Shown here: in pieces, positions 1-7,932 of the stretch
Position numbering within the stretch: the first letter of the stretch is position 1
How the letters are laid out: each line of letters begins with the position of its first letter
From: Anaerolineales bacterium
GTDB taxonomy: Bacteria; Chloroflexota; Anaerolineae; Anaerolineales; UBA6663
Assembly: GCA_017999235.1 (NCBI GenBank)
Contig: JAGOBN010000040.1
Location: 1 to 12,408 of the forward strand
Direction: 5' to 3'
DNA length: 12,408 bases
The notes under the pieces: model-generated
The model's database searches: none
What the model was told of the DNA's origin: nothing
Seen by the model: the letters and a program-made list of their open reading frames with translations, nothing else
Position numbers and translations under genes: made by a program

Positions 1-2
1 GA

Positions 3-20
3 ACCGGCCTTGCCGCCGGT
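3..20. other. Small GC-rich hairpin downstream of the amidohydrolase gene
   Basis: ACCGGC and GCCGGT form a perfect 6-bp stem around a 6-base loop. It lies 19 bases past the stop codon of the minus-strand amidohydrolase gene, so it could help end that transcript or one entering from the left. No T-tract follows it on either strand, so a classical intrinsic terminator is not supported. GCCGGC-type palindromes are also very common in this DNA, so chance is a real alternative. Confidence 0.2.
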
Positions 21-38
21 CAAGGTTAGCGGCGGGTT

Positions 39-2015
39 TTACGCCGCGCCGGCCAGCTCGGCATAATCTTCCTTGACCGTGTGATCGGGGGTGGCCCCAA
101 ACAGACTCAAGAGCTCGGTGATGATGGCGGCCTTGTCCTTGGCATCGCGGCGGGACCAGGTGCGGGACTTGATTTCAATGAAGAAGCCGTCGCGTTTGGG
201 CTGGATCAGTTGATCCAAATTGATGAAGAACTCCACGCCCCGGAAGACCACCAGCCAGCGCTGGCGGTTTTTCTCCACCTCGCGCTCCTCGGCCGGCTTG
301 AAGTATTCGCGGTAGAAGCGCAGGGAGTGGGTGGCCGGCGCCAGATAGCGGGAGCGCGAGAGCAGCACCGAGCCGAACTCCGCCTCGCGCGCCTGGCCGG
401 TGAGCGTCAACCGAGAGCGCACGGTGGTGACCTGGCCCTTGTCATCCAGGAACTCATCCTCGCGGAAACGCAGGCGGCCCTGGGCGGGGTCGGCGAAGAG
501 GAAGTAGTTGTCGTACTCGTGATAATGGCGCCGGCGGATGACGGTCACCTGTTTGCTTTCCAGCACGCTCAGCACCGGCTCGGCGGCCGGCAGGTGGGCC
601 TTCACTTGGACCTCGAAGCTCTCCTCTTCCACCGCGCCGCCGATGGCGATGAGCTTCTGCAGGACGCTGCCCTCGCGCTGGATGAGGAAGTGGTCGATGC
701 GCTTGGCGTAGTCGCCGGCCGCCAGGAGCAGATCGCGCTCGTCCACGGTCAGGAGTTTTTGTTCGCGCATCAGCCAGCGGCCGTTCACCATCACGTCGGT
801 GACATCCGGGCCGTGGGCCGCGTACACCAGCTGCGAGTACACGGCGTTGGGGTCGTGCGTGAATTTGGGCGAGTTGTGCAGACGGTCGAGGTCCACCAGG
901 ATCAGGTCGGCGCGCTTGCCGGCCTCCAGGGTGCCGGCCAGGTGGCCGATGTGCAGGGCCCGGGCGCCCAGGCGCGTGGCCATGGTCAGCGCCGCGCGGG
1001 CCGGCAGCAGGGTCGGGTCGCCGCCGACGCCCTTGGCCAGCAGGGCGGCCAGGCGCACTTCCTCGAACATATCCAGGTCGTTGTTGGAGGCCGGCCCGTC
1101 GGTGCCGATGCCCACGTTCAGGCCCAGGTCCAGCATCTTGACCACCGGCGCCACGCCGGAGGCCAGTTTGAGGTTGCTGGTGGGGTTGTGGGCCACGCCG
1201 GCGCCGGCGTTCTTGAGCGTCCGCATCTCGCCTTCGTCGACGTGGACGCAGTGGGCGGCCAGCACCTTGGCCTCCAGCAGGCGCTGCTTCTTGACCCAGG
1301 GCACCACCGGCATGCCGTGCTCCCGGCGCGAGTTCTCCACCTCCAGCAGGGTCTCGGAGAGGTGGACGTGCAGGGGGACATCAAACTCCTGGGCCAGGGC
1401 CGAACAGGCCTGCAGGATTTCCGGCGTGCAGGTGTAGGGCGCATGCGGGGCCGGCGCCGGCACGATCAGCGGGTGGTCCTTCCAGCGCAGGATGAAGTCG
1501 CGGGCCAGGGCCAGCGAGTCCTCGTAGCTGCCGGCGTCCGGGGTGGGGAACTTCAGCACGGTCTGGCCGCACAGCGCGCGCATGCCGGCCGCGGACGCGG
1601 CCTGGGCCACGCTCTCCTCGAAGTAGTACATATCCGCAAAGGACGTGATGCCGGAGCGGATCATCTCCGCGCAGGCCAGGCCGGTGCCCAGCCGGACGAA
1701 GTCCGGCGACACAAATTCGCGCTCCACCGGCATCATGTACCCCATCAGCCAGACATCCAGGCGCAGGTCATCGGCCAGACCGCGCAGCAGGGTCATGGGG
1801 ACGTGGGTGTGGGCGTTGACCAGGCCCGGCATGAGCACCCGGCCGCCGCAGTCCACGGTCTGCGCGGCCGTGTACTCGGCCGCCAGCTGGCGGGCCGGCC
1901 CGACCGCCACGATCTGGTCGCCGGCCACCGCCACCGCGCCGGCCGCATATTGGGTGTAGGCTTCATCCATCGTCAACACGATGGCGTTGGTCAGGAGGAT
2001 ATCGCAGGTGGGCAT
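39..2015 (-). CDS. Amidohydrolase (SAH/MTA deaminase-like) fused to a C-terminal CYTH-like domain
   Basis: A 658-aa protein, far longer than the roughly 430-470 aa usual for S-adenosylhomocysteine/methylthioadenosine deaminases and related chlorohydrolases. Residues 1-440 are a metal-dependent amidohydrolase: metal-binding HTH at 69-71, H191, H218 in HVHLSET, H255 and D306 in GTDGP, so zinc-dependent deamination of a purine-type substrate is likely in the cytoplasm. Residues about 465-655 look like a CYTH/triphosphate-tunnel fold: an E-x-Q-x-K start near 467-472, RRRHY at 494-498, RLRFREDE at 514-521 and FIEIKS near 612-617. The start is supported by GGAG five bases upstream (plus 2021-2024). 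It is transcribed away from the PPOX-phosphorylase pair. The exact substrate is not decidable; the amidohydrolase class is secure and the CYTH call is by motif only. Confidence 0.88.
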   Translation of the reverse strand: MPTCDILLTNAIVLTMDEAYTQYAAGAVAVAGDQIVAVGPARQLAAEYTAAQTVDCGGRVLMPGLVNAHTHVPMTLLRGLADDLRLDVWLMGYMMPVEREFVSPDFVRLGTGLACAEMIRSGITSFADMYYFEESVAQAASAAGMRALCGQTVLKFPTPDAGSYEDSLALARDFILRWKDHPLIVPAPAPHAPYTCTPEILQACSALAQEFDVPLHVHLSETLLEVENSRREHGMPVVPWVKKQRLLEAKVLAAHCVHVDEGEMRTLKNAGAGVAHNPTSNLKLASGVAPVVKMLDLGLNVGIGTDGPASNNDLDMFEEVRLAALLAKGVGGDPTLLPARAALTMATRLGARALHIGHLAGTLEAGKRADLILVDLDRLHNSPKFTHDPNAVYSQLVYAAHGPDVTDVMVNGRWLMREQKLLTVDERDLLLAAGDYAKRIDHFLIQREGSVLQKLIAIGGAVEEESFEVQVKAHLPAAEPVLSVLESKQVTVIRRRHYHEYDNYFLFADPAQGRLRFREDEFLDDKGQVTTVRSRLTLTGQAREAEFGSVLLSRSRYLAPATHSLRFYREYFKPAEEREVEKNRQRWLVVFRGVEFFINLDQLIQPKRDGFFIEIKSRTWSRRDAKDKAAIITELLSLFGATPDHTVKEDYAELAGAA

Positions 2016-2071
2016 AGCGTCTCCGCGGGTGGGATAGTTGAACGATTATAATACCGCGCGGGAGGCCCCTG
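2016..2071. promoter_or_regulatory. Divergent promoter region with a -10 box readable on both strands
   Basis: The 56 bases between the two divergent start codons contain ATTATAAT at 2045-2052. It reads as a perfect TATAAT on the plus strand (2047-2052) and also on the minus strand (2050-2045). No convincing -35 element is seen 16-18 bases upstream in either direction. Each gene has a Shine-Dalgarno: GGGAGG at 2060-2065, six bases before the plus-strand ATG, and GGAG (plus 2021-2024) five bases before the minus-strand ATG. It is the most AT-rich patch in the surrounding DNA. Confidence 0.6.
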
Positions 2072-2640
2072 ATGCCGAAAAATTATGACCCGGCGGTGAC
2101 GCCGCCCAACGCCCAGCGCCGGCCTAAAAATGCCCGCGACGACGCCTGGGTGCGCGCCTTTCTGGAGCGCGCCGAGATTGGGCATGTGGCCACCGGCTGG
2201 GGCGACCAGCCCTTCTTGACGCCGACCACCTTCTGGTATGACGCGGCCGGCCACCAGATCGCCTTTCACTCCAATGTGGTCGGCCGAGTGCGCGCCAACG
2301 CCGAACAGCAGGACCGCGTGTGCTTCGAAACCAGCACGTTTGGGCGCTTCCTGCCCAGCAACATCGCCATCGAGTTCAGCGTGCAGTACGCCAGCGTGGT
2401 GGTCTTTGGGCGGGTGCGGGTGGTGGCCGAGCCGGACGAGCAGCGCCGGCTGTTGACGGGCCTGCTGGGGAAGTATTTCCCCAGCCTGACCGCCGGCCGC
2501 GAGTACCGGCCGATCACGGAGCCGGAATTGAAGCGCACCAGCGTGTACGCCATCGCCATTGAGAGCTGGAGCGGCAAGGAAAACTGGGCGGAGCGGGCCG
2601 ACCAGAGCGACGCCTGGCCGCCGTTGCCGGAGGACATGCT

Positions 2641-2644
<4 letters not shown>
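2072..2644 (+). CDS. Pyridoxamine 5'-phosphate oxidase-fold (PPOX) flavoprotein
   Basis: A 190-aa soluble protein of the PPOX/FMN-binding split-barrel superfamily. The N-terminal strand pattern is typical (residues 28-75: [12 protein letters not shown], then the TPTTFWYD strand, then [13 protein letters not shown]). A further barrel strand carries [10 protein letters not shown] near 110-119, and the tail has SGKENW, seen in Nim-like and related PPOX proteins. Members bind FMN, F420 or heme and reduce or oxidise small molecules; the cofactor and substrate cannot be read here. The start has a strong GGGAGG site and follows the 2047-2052 TATAAT. Its stop overlaps the phosphorylase start (ATGA), so the two are co-translated. 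It is not biosynthetic PdxH, which is longer and has a different C-terminal signature. Confidence 0.82.
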
Positions 2645-3951
<1,307 letters not shown>

Positions 3952-3953
3952 CG

Positions 3954-3967
3954 GGTGAGAGGTGAGA
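3954..3967 (+). repeat. Degenerate heptamer repeat in the convergent gap 3952-4005
   Basis: GGTGAGAGGTGAG at 3954-3966 matches, base for base over 13 bases, the degenerate part of the heptamer array at 12147-12159. It begins two bases after the phosphorylase stop. Further on, CCCTAACCC at 3998-4005 overlaps the approach to the convergent gene's stop; its complement (GGGTTAGGG) resembles GGGATTAGGG found just after the 12129-12184 array. The gap also has a weak AGCGC/GCGCT stem (3971-3975 with 3985-3989) but no T-tract, so no terminator is called. Confidence 0.5.
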
Positions 3968-4005
3968 TGGAGCGCGGGGGGCTGGCGCTGCCTGATCCCT
4001 AACCC

Positions 4006-4824
4006 TTAACGCGGCTGCAGCTGGCCGTCTTGCCACAGGTAGGTCCAGGCGGGCGGCGCCGCCCATTGGCCGGCGGCGGTAAATTGAATCGGGCCGCTGA
4101 GGCCGAGAAACTCGCTGGCCGCCAGCGCCGCGCCGACGCCTGACCGGGTCGGCGCTTTATTTTCCGTGATATCCCGCCGCACGGCGTCCAGCAGCAAGCG
4201 CGCGGCGTCGTAGGCCAGCACGGCATAAAAGCCGGGTTCGACGCCGTTGGAGAGCGCGCGGTAACGGTCGGCAAAGCCGGGGTCGGCTGAGTCGGCCGGC
4301 CAGGGGGCGGGGACCGTGACCGTGATCTCGGCGGCGGCGCGCAGGCGCAGATCTTCCAGAGCTTCGATACACCCCAGCGCCGTGGTCAGCTGACACGGCC
4401 CCGCCGGCCACAGCCGCGGGGTGCCGGCTGGCAGGCTGCCGGCGCCGGTGGCCAGGAGCGGCAATCCCAGCCGCGGATACTCCGGGGCGGCGGCCTGGGT
4501 GGTGGCCGCCAGCCAGTGGCCCAGCGCGCCCACCACCTGCGGGTCAGCCGCCAGCTTGCGCGCTTGCTCCAGCGCCTGGTCCGGGCCGCCGGAGTCATCC
4601 AGGGCCACGAGCTCCACGCTGTAGCCGGCCACGCCGCCGGCCGCGTTCGCCTCGCGGACCGCCAGGCGCGCGGCGTAGATGACTTCATAGCCCACCGCGC
4701 GGTAGCGGCCCTCAAACGGCGCCACCAAACCGATCTTGACGACCGGGCGCGTGACGGCGCAGCCCGTCAGCAGGCCGAGGGCCGTCAGCAGCAGGCCCGC
4801 CGCCATCCGGTTACGGGCAGGCAT
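4006..4824 (-). CDS. Short lipoprotein of the branched-chain amino acid ABC binding-protein (PBP type 1) class
   Basis: A 272-aa predicted lipoprotein. The signal ends in a lipobox, LTGC, with the acylated Cys at 22; using ATG 4824 gives an n-region with two Arg (MPARNR), whereas ATG 4806 would leave none, so 4824 is preferred. The mature protein begins like LivJ-type receptors (VKIGLVAPFEGRY, then ANAAGG, LVALDDSGGPDQALEQARKL, VVGALGHW), binding a small ligand at the outer membrane face. Usual family length is about 350-400 aa: after the lobe I end (PLLATGAG, RLW) it jumps to the late strands (VTVPAPWPAD, then PGFYAVLAYDAARLLLDA), so about 80-100 residues of lobe II appear to be absent. It overlaps mltG by 14 bases and has no permease or ATPase genes nearby. 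It may be a sensor rather than a transport receptor. Confidence 0.7.
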   Translation of the reverse strand: MPARNRMAAGLLLTALGLLTGCAVTRPVVKIGLVAPFEGRYRAVGYEVIYAARLAVREANAAGGVAGYSVELVALDDSGGPDQALEQARKLAADPQVVGALGHWLAATTQAAAPEYPRLGLPLLATGAGSLPAGTPRLWPAGPCQLTTALGCIEALEDLRLRAAAEITVTVPAPWPADSADPGFADRYRALSNGVEPGFYAVLAYDAARLLLDAVRRDITENKAPTRSGVGAALAASEFLGLSGPIQFTAAGQWAAPPAWTYLWQDGQLQPR

Positions 4825-5962
4825 TCGCCAGGTGTTCGGCGTACGTGCGCGCGAAGGCGTGGCGCCGGCTGCCATCGCACAAGGCGCGGTAGAAGAGGTA
4901 ATCGGTCTGCGCGGCGTCGGCCACGGCCTGCAGCGAGGCGCGGCTGGGGTTGGCGATGGGGCCGGCCGGCAGGCCGCCGACGTAGTACGTGTTGTAAGGG
5001 TCGGCGATGGCGCGGAAATCCAGGCCGGCCACCGGCGGCCACCAGTTCTGGGGGGTGGCGATGGCGTACTGCACGGTGGCGTCAATCTCCAGCGCCTGGC
5101 CGATGGCCAAGCGGTTGAGGATGACCGACGCGATCACGGGGCGCTCGTCGTCCACGGCCGCCTCGCGCTCGATCAGCGCCGCGATGCTCACCGCCTGGTA
5201 GACCGTCAGCCCGCGCGCCGCCACCGCGGAGCGGTAGGCCGGCGTCAGAAAGGCGTCCATGGCCGCCAGCGTCTTGGCCAAAATATCCTGGGCCGTGGCG
5301 CCGGGCCGGAAGAGATACGTGTCCGGCAGCAGAAAGCCTTCCAGCGTTCCGCCCACCGGCCGGTCGCCGTAGAGCGCGAACGCGCCCACGGGCGGCGCGT
5401 CCGGCCCGGTCAGCCGCAGCCAATCATCGGCGGAGAAATTCAGGCTGGGCTGCTCGGCCAGGTACGCCGCGATCTGCTCGCGCCGCCAGCCCTCGCCCAC
5501 GCGCACGGAGACCTCGCGGGCCGCGGCCTCGGTCAGCGCCCGCGCCACCTGCGGCACCGTGAGGGTGGCGCGCAGAATAAAATCGCCGGCCTCGATGCGC
5601 TGATCCAGCCCGGTGTAGCGCAGATAGAACTCCAGCAGCTGCGCGTCCGCCACCAGGCCCTCCGCCGCCAGCCGCGCCGCAATCGTGTCGGCGGTTTCGC
5701 CGGCGGCCACCGTGACGGCGCGCGGGGTGGGATCGGAACTGGCCGGCGCGGCCAGGTCGCCGGCCCGCGCGGTGAGATAAACCGTGAAGACCAGGCGCTC
5801 CACCAGACCCAGCTGCGCGCCGGGCTGGCCGAGCGTCTGGCCGGCGGCGTTCAGGCGGACCAGCGCGTACGCGCCGCCCACCACCAGGCCGGCCACCAGC
5901 CCCACGATCAGGATAAAGACGGCCAGCGCGTCAGCGCGGCGGCGGTTCTGACGAATTCGCAT
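4811..5962 (-). CDS. mltG: Endolytic murein transglycosylase MltG (YceG-like)
   Basis: A 383-aa single-pass inner-membrane enzyme that cuts nascent peptidoglycan strands and sets glycan chain length. A membrane helix lies at about residues 12-34 after an Arg-rich N-terminus (MRIRQNRRR), giving a cytoplasmic N-tail. A LysM-like segment follows (about 83-180). The catalytic domain has the family core IAALIEREAAVDDERPVIASVILNRL in its usual arrangement, with the predicted catalytic Glu at 265, and the hallmark YNTY...GLPAGPIANPS near 323-340, then YLFYRALCDG and HAFARTYAEH. Length and order are normal. The ATG at 5962 is chosen because it places the basic residues directly before the helix; it overlaps ruvX by 32 bases. 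No clear Shine-Dalgarno is seen, so coupling to ruvX translation is likely. Confidence 0.93.
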   Translation of the reverse strand: MRIRQNRRRADALAVFILIVGLVAGLVVGGAYALVRLNAAGQTLGQPGAQLGLVERLVFTVYLTARAGDLAAPASSDPTPRAVTVAAGETADTIAARLAAEGLVADAQLLEFYLRYTGLDQRIEAGDFILRATLTVPQVARALTEAAAREVSVRVGEGWRREQIAAYLAEQPSLNFSADDWLRLTGPDAPPVGAFALYGDRPVGGTLEGFLLPDTYLFRPGATAQDILAKTLAAMDAFLTPAYRSAVAARGLTVYQAVSIAALIEREAAVDDERPVIASVILNRLAIGQALEIDATVQYAIATPQNWWPPVAGLDFRAIADPYNTYYVGGLPAGPIANPSRASLQAVADAAQTDYLFYRALCDGSRRHAFARTYAEHLANACP

Positions 5963-6359
5963 CGAGGTAACTTTGCAGCAGGGCGGCGGCGGCGGCGGCA
6001 TGTTCTTGCGCGTGCCGGGCGCGGCGGCTTTTGCCGGTGGCGATGAGCAGGGCGCGCGCGGTCTGGGACGAGCCGCTTTCGTCCACCAACAGCACGGGCA
6101 GATCGGTGAGGGCGCGCAGCGCTTCCGCCAGGCGTTCAGATTTGCGCGCCTGCGGGCCGGCCTGGCCGTCTTCATCCAGCGGCCAGCCGACGATCACGCT
6201 CTCCACGGCGTGTTCGCGGGCCAAGGCGATCAGGCGCTCCGCGTCAGCGGCGCGGGCCACATGCTCCAGCGTGGTCAGCGGGCGCGCGATGAGGCCGAGC
6301 GGGTCCGAGACCGCCACGCCGATATACCGATCCCCGGGATCAATCGCCAGCCAGCGCAT
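5931..6359 (-). CDS. ruvX: RuvX/YqgF putative pre-16S rRNA nuclease
   Basis: A 142-aa RNase H-fold protein of the usual family length, taking part in 5'-end maturation of 16S rRNA. The opening strand LAIDPGDRYIGVAVSD carries the first acidic residue (D7), and VIVGWPLDEDGQAG (56-68) is the second family motif. The VDES motif at 92-95 replaces the common DERLTT-type sequence but keeps D93 and E94. In the last helix, where relatives usually have D-A-A before ILQ-YL, this protein has His at 120 (HAAAAAALLQSYL), preceded by E119. The start ATG 6359 lies five bases after the upstream stop, without a clear Shine-Dalgarno. Pairing with mltG is common in bacteria. The family call is strong; full catalytic competence is less certain because of H120. 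Confidence 0.9.
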   Translation of the reverse strand: MRWLAIDPGDRYIGVAVSDPLGLIARPLTTLEHVARAADAERLIALAREHAVESVIVGWPLDEDGQAGPQARKSERLAEALRALTDLPVLLVDESGSSQTARALLIATGKSRRARHAQEHAAAAAALLQSYLDANSSEPPPR

Positions 6360-6364
6360 CGCGG

Positions 6365-7882
6365 TCAGGTGATCACCACGGCCACGCGCAGCCACAGCCA
6401 GGGCAGAAACGGAAACCAGCGCGCGTACCAATCCGGCGCCAGCTGGATCTGGGGCGGCGCGGCCAGCGGCAAGGCGGCCTGCAAGCGTTGGGCGGCCTCG
6501 CCCAATGGCCGGCCCACCACCAGCCGGCGGGCCTGGTCCGGGTCGATGCGCGGCGCCAGATCGGCGTCGGCGGTGATGGTCACCAGGACCCGGCCGGCCG
6601 CATCCTGGCGCAGGTCGGGCGACCGCGTAAAGCGCAGCGCCATGTCGGTGGGCGCCGAGCCGGCGGGGATCTGCGCCTGCCAGCGCGCGGCGGCCACCGC
6701 CTGCGCGTCGGCTTCGCGGATGGCCCAGCCGGCGGCGGCCAGCCGCAGGGTCAGGCTGAGCGCGTCAGCGGGCTCGCCGGCGGCGCGGTCAAAAGACTCG
6801 GCCAACACCTGGGTGACGGTCACGGTGGCCGGGGCCAAAAACTCACCGGGCTGGAGCTGGGCTTCGATGGCGGCCAGCGCCGCCTCCTGCAGTTTGACGG
6901 TCACCGCGGCCCGCAGCCGGTCACGGTCAGCGGGCGCCACGGCGGCGCGCGGGGTGGTCGCGCCGCCCTCGGTCGGCAGCGGGTTGGTGACGGCCAGCTG
7001 GGTCCCGAGCGGGCCGTCAATGGCGTTGATCAGGCTGGCGGCGACATTGCCGGCCGGCCCGGGTTCCACGGCCTGGACCGGCACCTGGATCACCGCGCCG
7101 GGCCGCGCCTCCAGCGCGGCGCTCTGGGTTGTGATAAACCGCACCGCCGCGCCGCTGGTGGTGCGCAGGCTGAGGCCGGCGGGCAGGGCGGCGGCGGTGC
7201 CAATCAGATTGGTGAAGACCACCTGGCCGGTGGCGGGCGCGCTGGGAACCTCAATCACGCCGGTGGTTGGCTCCAGGTGGGTGGCCTGCACCTCCACCCG
7301 CACGCGCCGGGCGGGGATGAGGCCGGCGGCGGCGTCCACCTCGGGCTGGGCGATATCGGCGGCGAGCGTGGTGGCCACCGACAGCGGTTGATGCGCCGGC
7401 GTGAGGGTCAGGGTGGCTTCCGGGATCAGCGCCGCGCCCAGCGCGGCCAGCGCCGCCAGGCCGAGCAGGAAGCCCAGCCCCTGACCCAGCCACACCAGCC
7501 CGCGCGGCCAGCGCCGGCGGCGCGGGGTCAGCGCCTGCCGGATCAGGGCCAGGTCCGGCCGGCCGGCGCGGCGTTCCGGCCGCAGGCGCGGCACGCGGCT
7601 GCGCCAGCGCATCTGGCGGGTGGCCTCCACCGAATCGAAGACCGGCACCCCGAGCTCCTGGGCATGGTCGCGCACGGCCGGCGCCCGGGTGACAAAGGCC
7701 AGCTGCGCGCCCAGCCGGTGCGCGTGGCGATGCAGCAGCATCAAGTCCAGCCGGCGGGTGAGCGGCTGCGGGCCGCGCGCCGGCCAGACCAGCAGGACGC
7801 GCTGGGTTTGAACCCAGCCCAGCTTGTCGCGGGCGGAGATGAAATCATCGTGCGGGTCGAGGTGCAGCACCTGTTCTTTCAT
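6365..7882 (-). CDS. Baseplate J/gp47-like single-pass membrane protein
   Basis: A 505-aa protein heading the ruvX-mltG operon. Residues 1-110 are a soluble Rossmann-like segment (LDPHDDFISARDKLGWVQ, VLLVWPARG, RLDLMLLHRHAHRLGAQLAFVTR, then VRDHAQELGVPVFDSVE). A basic stretch (120-128) precedes one membrane helix at about 129-152. The rest, from residue 155, is beta-rich and outside the membrane; TGQVVFTNLIGTAAALPAGL and PVQAVEPGPAGNVAASLINAI match the baseplate J-like fold, a module also used in phage tails and contractile injection machines. The C-terminus ends in a hydrophobic, Trp-rich stretch. No other phage genes are present, so this is read as a chromosomal envelope protein. Function is unknown; linkage to mltG suggests a cell-wall role. 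ATG 7882 has no Shine-Dalgarno. Confidence 0.75.
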   Translation of the reverse strand: MKEQVLHLDPHDDFISARDKLGWVQTQRVLLVWPARGPQPLTRRLDLMLLHRHAHRLGAQLAFVTRAPAVRDHAQELGVPVFDSVEATRQMRWRSRVPRLRPERRAGRPDLALIRQALTPRRRRWPRGLVWLGQGLGFLLGLAALAALGAALIPEATLTLTPAHQPLSVATTLAADIAQPEVDAAAGLIPARRVRVEVQATHLEPTTGVIEVPSAPATGQVVFTNLIGTAAALPAGLSLRTTSGAAVRFITTQSAALEARPGAVIQVPVQAVEPGPAGNVAASLINAIDGPLGTQLAVTNPLPTEGGATTPRAAVAPADRDRLRAAVTVKLQEAALAAIEAQLQPGEFLAPATVTVTQVLAESFDRAAGEPADALSLTLRLAAAGWAIREADAQAVAAARWQAQIPAGSAPTDMALRFTRSPDLRQDAAGRVLVTITADADLAPRIDPDQARRLVVGRPLGEAAQRLQAALPLAAPPQIQLAPDWYARWFPFLPWLWLRVAVVIT

Positions 7883-7897
7883 CGGCGGCTGCAGGCA

Positions 7898-7926
7898 ATT
7901 ATGCTACACTCTGCCGCAGGAGCCAA
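7898..7926 (-). promoter_or_regulatory. Probable promoter of the baseplateJ-ruvX-mltG-lipoprotein operon
   Basis: Read on the minus strand, TTGGCT (7926-7921) is followed after 17 bases by CATAAT (7903-7898), five of six bases of the consensus -10. A start about seven bases further would leave only about eight bases before ATG 7882. This fits the lack of a Shine-Dalgarno and points to a nearly leaderless mRNA. The assignment is by eye. Confidence 0.45.
7918..7922 (+). promoter_or_regulatory. Ribosome binding site of the GrpB gene
   Basis: AGGAG lies ten bases before ATG 7933, the first gene of the plus-strand operon, and supports that start. A weak -10 candidate, TATGCT (7900-7905), lies upstream and overlaps the opposite-strand -10, but no matching -35 is visible. 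Confidence 0.5.
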
Positions 7927-7932
7927 CGCCCC

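Noticed and set aside
81..2051. A 656-codon open frame on the plus strand, opposite the amidohydrolase
   Set aside because: Its product is a His/Gln/Gly/Arg-rich low-complexity string without domains. The opposite strand encodes a recognisable enzyme with all catalytic residues; long antisense frames are expected at this GC content.
3971..3989. Bidirectional terminator in the convergent gap
   Set aside because: The stem is only five pairs with a G-rich loop and no T-tract on either strand.
6368..6377. Perfect palindrome GGTGATCACC as a possible operator before ruvX
   Set aside because: It lies inside the final codons of the upstream gene, where Val-Ile-Thr codons easily generate it. There is no promoter next to it and no second copy.
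6365..7882. Prophage or contractile injection system remnant
   Set aside because: Only one baseplate-J-like gene is present, it has a membrane anchor, and its neighbours are housekeeping genes in a tight operon. There are no tail, sheath, integrase or lysis genes.
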